Part shown: positions 63,464 through 64,000 of the stretch, piece after piece
How positions within the stretch are numbered: position 1 is the first letter of the stretch
Layout of the letters: every line of letters starts with the position of its first letter
NCBI GenBank assembly: GCA_965277055.1
Contig: OZ255703.1
Coordinates: forward strand, 1,426,001 to 1,490,000
Length of the DNA: 64,000 bases
DNA from: CBDCHC01 sp965277055
GTDB lineage: Bacteria; Pseudomonadota; Gammaproteobacteria; PS1; Pseudothioglobaceae
Direction of reading: 5' to 3'
The notes under the pieces: generated by a model
What the model was told of the DNA's origin: nothing
Seen by the model: the letters and a program-made list of their open reading frames with translations, nothing else
Databases searched by the model: none
Program-made: the position numbers and the translations under genes

Positions 63464-64000
63464 TTAGCAAAATTTTCTTACCTCTCCTTCACCAGTAATA
63501 TTTTCTACACATCGGGTGCAAATTTCTGGATGATCGGGGTCTGTGCCAATATCTTCACGCTTATGCCAACAACGCACACATTTTTTATGAGTGCTTTTTT
63601 TAACTTTAATAGCCAGTTCATCTGCACGGTGAAGACGTGCATCAGATGTAATGAAGATAAAACGCAACTCATCACCAAAGGTAGCGAGTGTTTCATATAT
63701 TTTTGTAGGTGCATAAATATCCACTTCGCAATCTAAGTTAGAGCCAATCTCTTTGGTTGCACGCATTGATTCCATTTGGGCTTTAATATCCTTAGATAAT
63801 TCACGAGCAGTTTCAATTGCTTCTGAATCAAACGAATAATTAAGGCGTAAAAATTCTTGTGTGAAAATACTCCCTGTATTACCCGGCACATATTGCCATA
63901 CTTCTTCTGCGGTAAATGAAAGTACTGGGCTTAATAAGCGTACCATACAGTGAGTGAGGTGATATAGTGCTGTTTGTGCAGAGCGTCTTGCATGGGAGTT
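63464..64000 (-). CDS. ileS: Isoleucyl-tRNA synthetase, 3' part
   Basis: Only the C-terminal part is inside the window. The frame is open to the right edge (SHARRSAQTALYH precedes the first Met at 63946, which is internal). Seen are the anticodon-binding region with LLSPVLSFTAEEVWQY and the C-terminal zinc finger: KKCVRCWHKREDIG and ICTRCVENI. This is the bacterial-type IleRS. It ends 16 bases before the SbmA-like gene and may share its transcript. lspA, the usual follower in many gammaproteobacteria, is not here. Confidence 0.96.
   Translation of the reverse strand, partial: NSHARRSAQTALYHLTHCMVRLLSPVLSFTAEEVWQYVPGNTGSIFTQEFLRLNYSFDSEAIETARELSKDIKAQMESMRATKEIGSNLDCEVDIYAPTKIYETLATFGDELRFIFITSDARLHRADELAIKVKKSTHKKCVRCWHKREDIGTDPDHPEICTRCVENITGEGEVRKFC

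Noticed and set aside
1..64000. tRNA genes, insertion sequences, prophage genes or CRISPR arrays
   Set aside because: Almost every gap is below 150 bases and none shows a tRNA-like fold, spaced repeat array or inverted-repeat-flanked transposase.

Overview
The window reads as a chromosomal segment of a low-GC (roughly 38-40% by eye) free-living gammaproteobacterium. CmoA, RppH, Rnm/RNase AM, a fused chorismate mutase-prephenate dehydratase, RsxE, AcnB, a homodimeric-type AceE, a type II secretion system and TonB-dependent vitamin B12 uptake support this. I cannot name the genus. Coding density is very high, most operon genes overlap by 1-14 bases, and I see no rRNA, tRNA, insertion sequence, prophage or CRISPR array.

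Layout. Positions 1-7306 (+): 3' part of folC, a long CvpA-like membrane gene, purF, metZ, nadC, rnm and bioA. Positions 7372-8483: hemF and a frameshifted tusA-like remnant. Positions 8540-19528: nuoE to nuoN of respiratory complex I; nuoA-D are not next to them. Then rpmE and a bidirectional terminator, acnB (-), prfC-miaA (+), and on the minus strand the type II secretion genes gspI-J-K-L-M-N behind an M48 protease gene, plus rsmA-apaH. aceE (+) is followed by an AT-rich HinfI-type restriction-modification pair (34581-36504) that looks acquired. Positions 36519-40215 (-) hold a compact B12 module: riboswitch, btuB, a Dph6-like PP-loop ATPase, btuM and cobO. metR diverges from it. serC-pheA-tyrA (+) meets hisC-rsxE-prmC-tatD (-) tail to tail. 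Next come a cation diffusion facilitator, and trpE, a TolC-family gene and an M61 peptidase gene (-). Positions 53223-58390 (+): yccA-rppH, typA, a DM13 protein, aquaporin-arsC and a GFA protein. Positions 58393-64000 (-): a tight run ileS, SbmA/BacA-like, signal-less YkuD enzyme, ampG, nagZ, small unknown gene, ubiC, cmoA.

How they fit together. The B12 module gives outer-membrane import, inner-membrane import without an ABC transporter, and adenosylation under one riboswitch, beside the regulator that usually governs the B12-dependent versus B12-independent methionine synthase choice. The PP-loop enzyme inside it has no known bacterial job. The ampG-nagZ-YkuD-SbmA run reads as a peptidoglycan-recycling operon, with a cytoplasmic YkuD enzyme likely acting as the L,D-carboxypeptidase. 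Aquaporin plus ArsC suggests an arsenate reduction and As(III) efflux pair. The most interesting leads are the B12 module with its PP-loop gene, the recycling operon with the SbmA-like gene, the tusA remnant at the front of a split nuo locus, and the inverted or direct repeats at 47374-47403 and 48558-48621.
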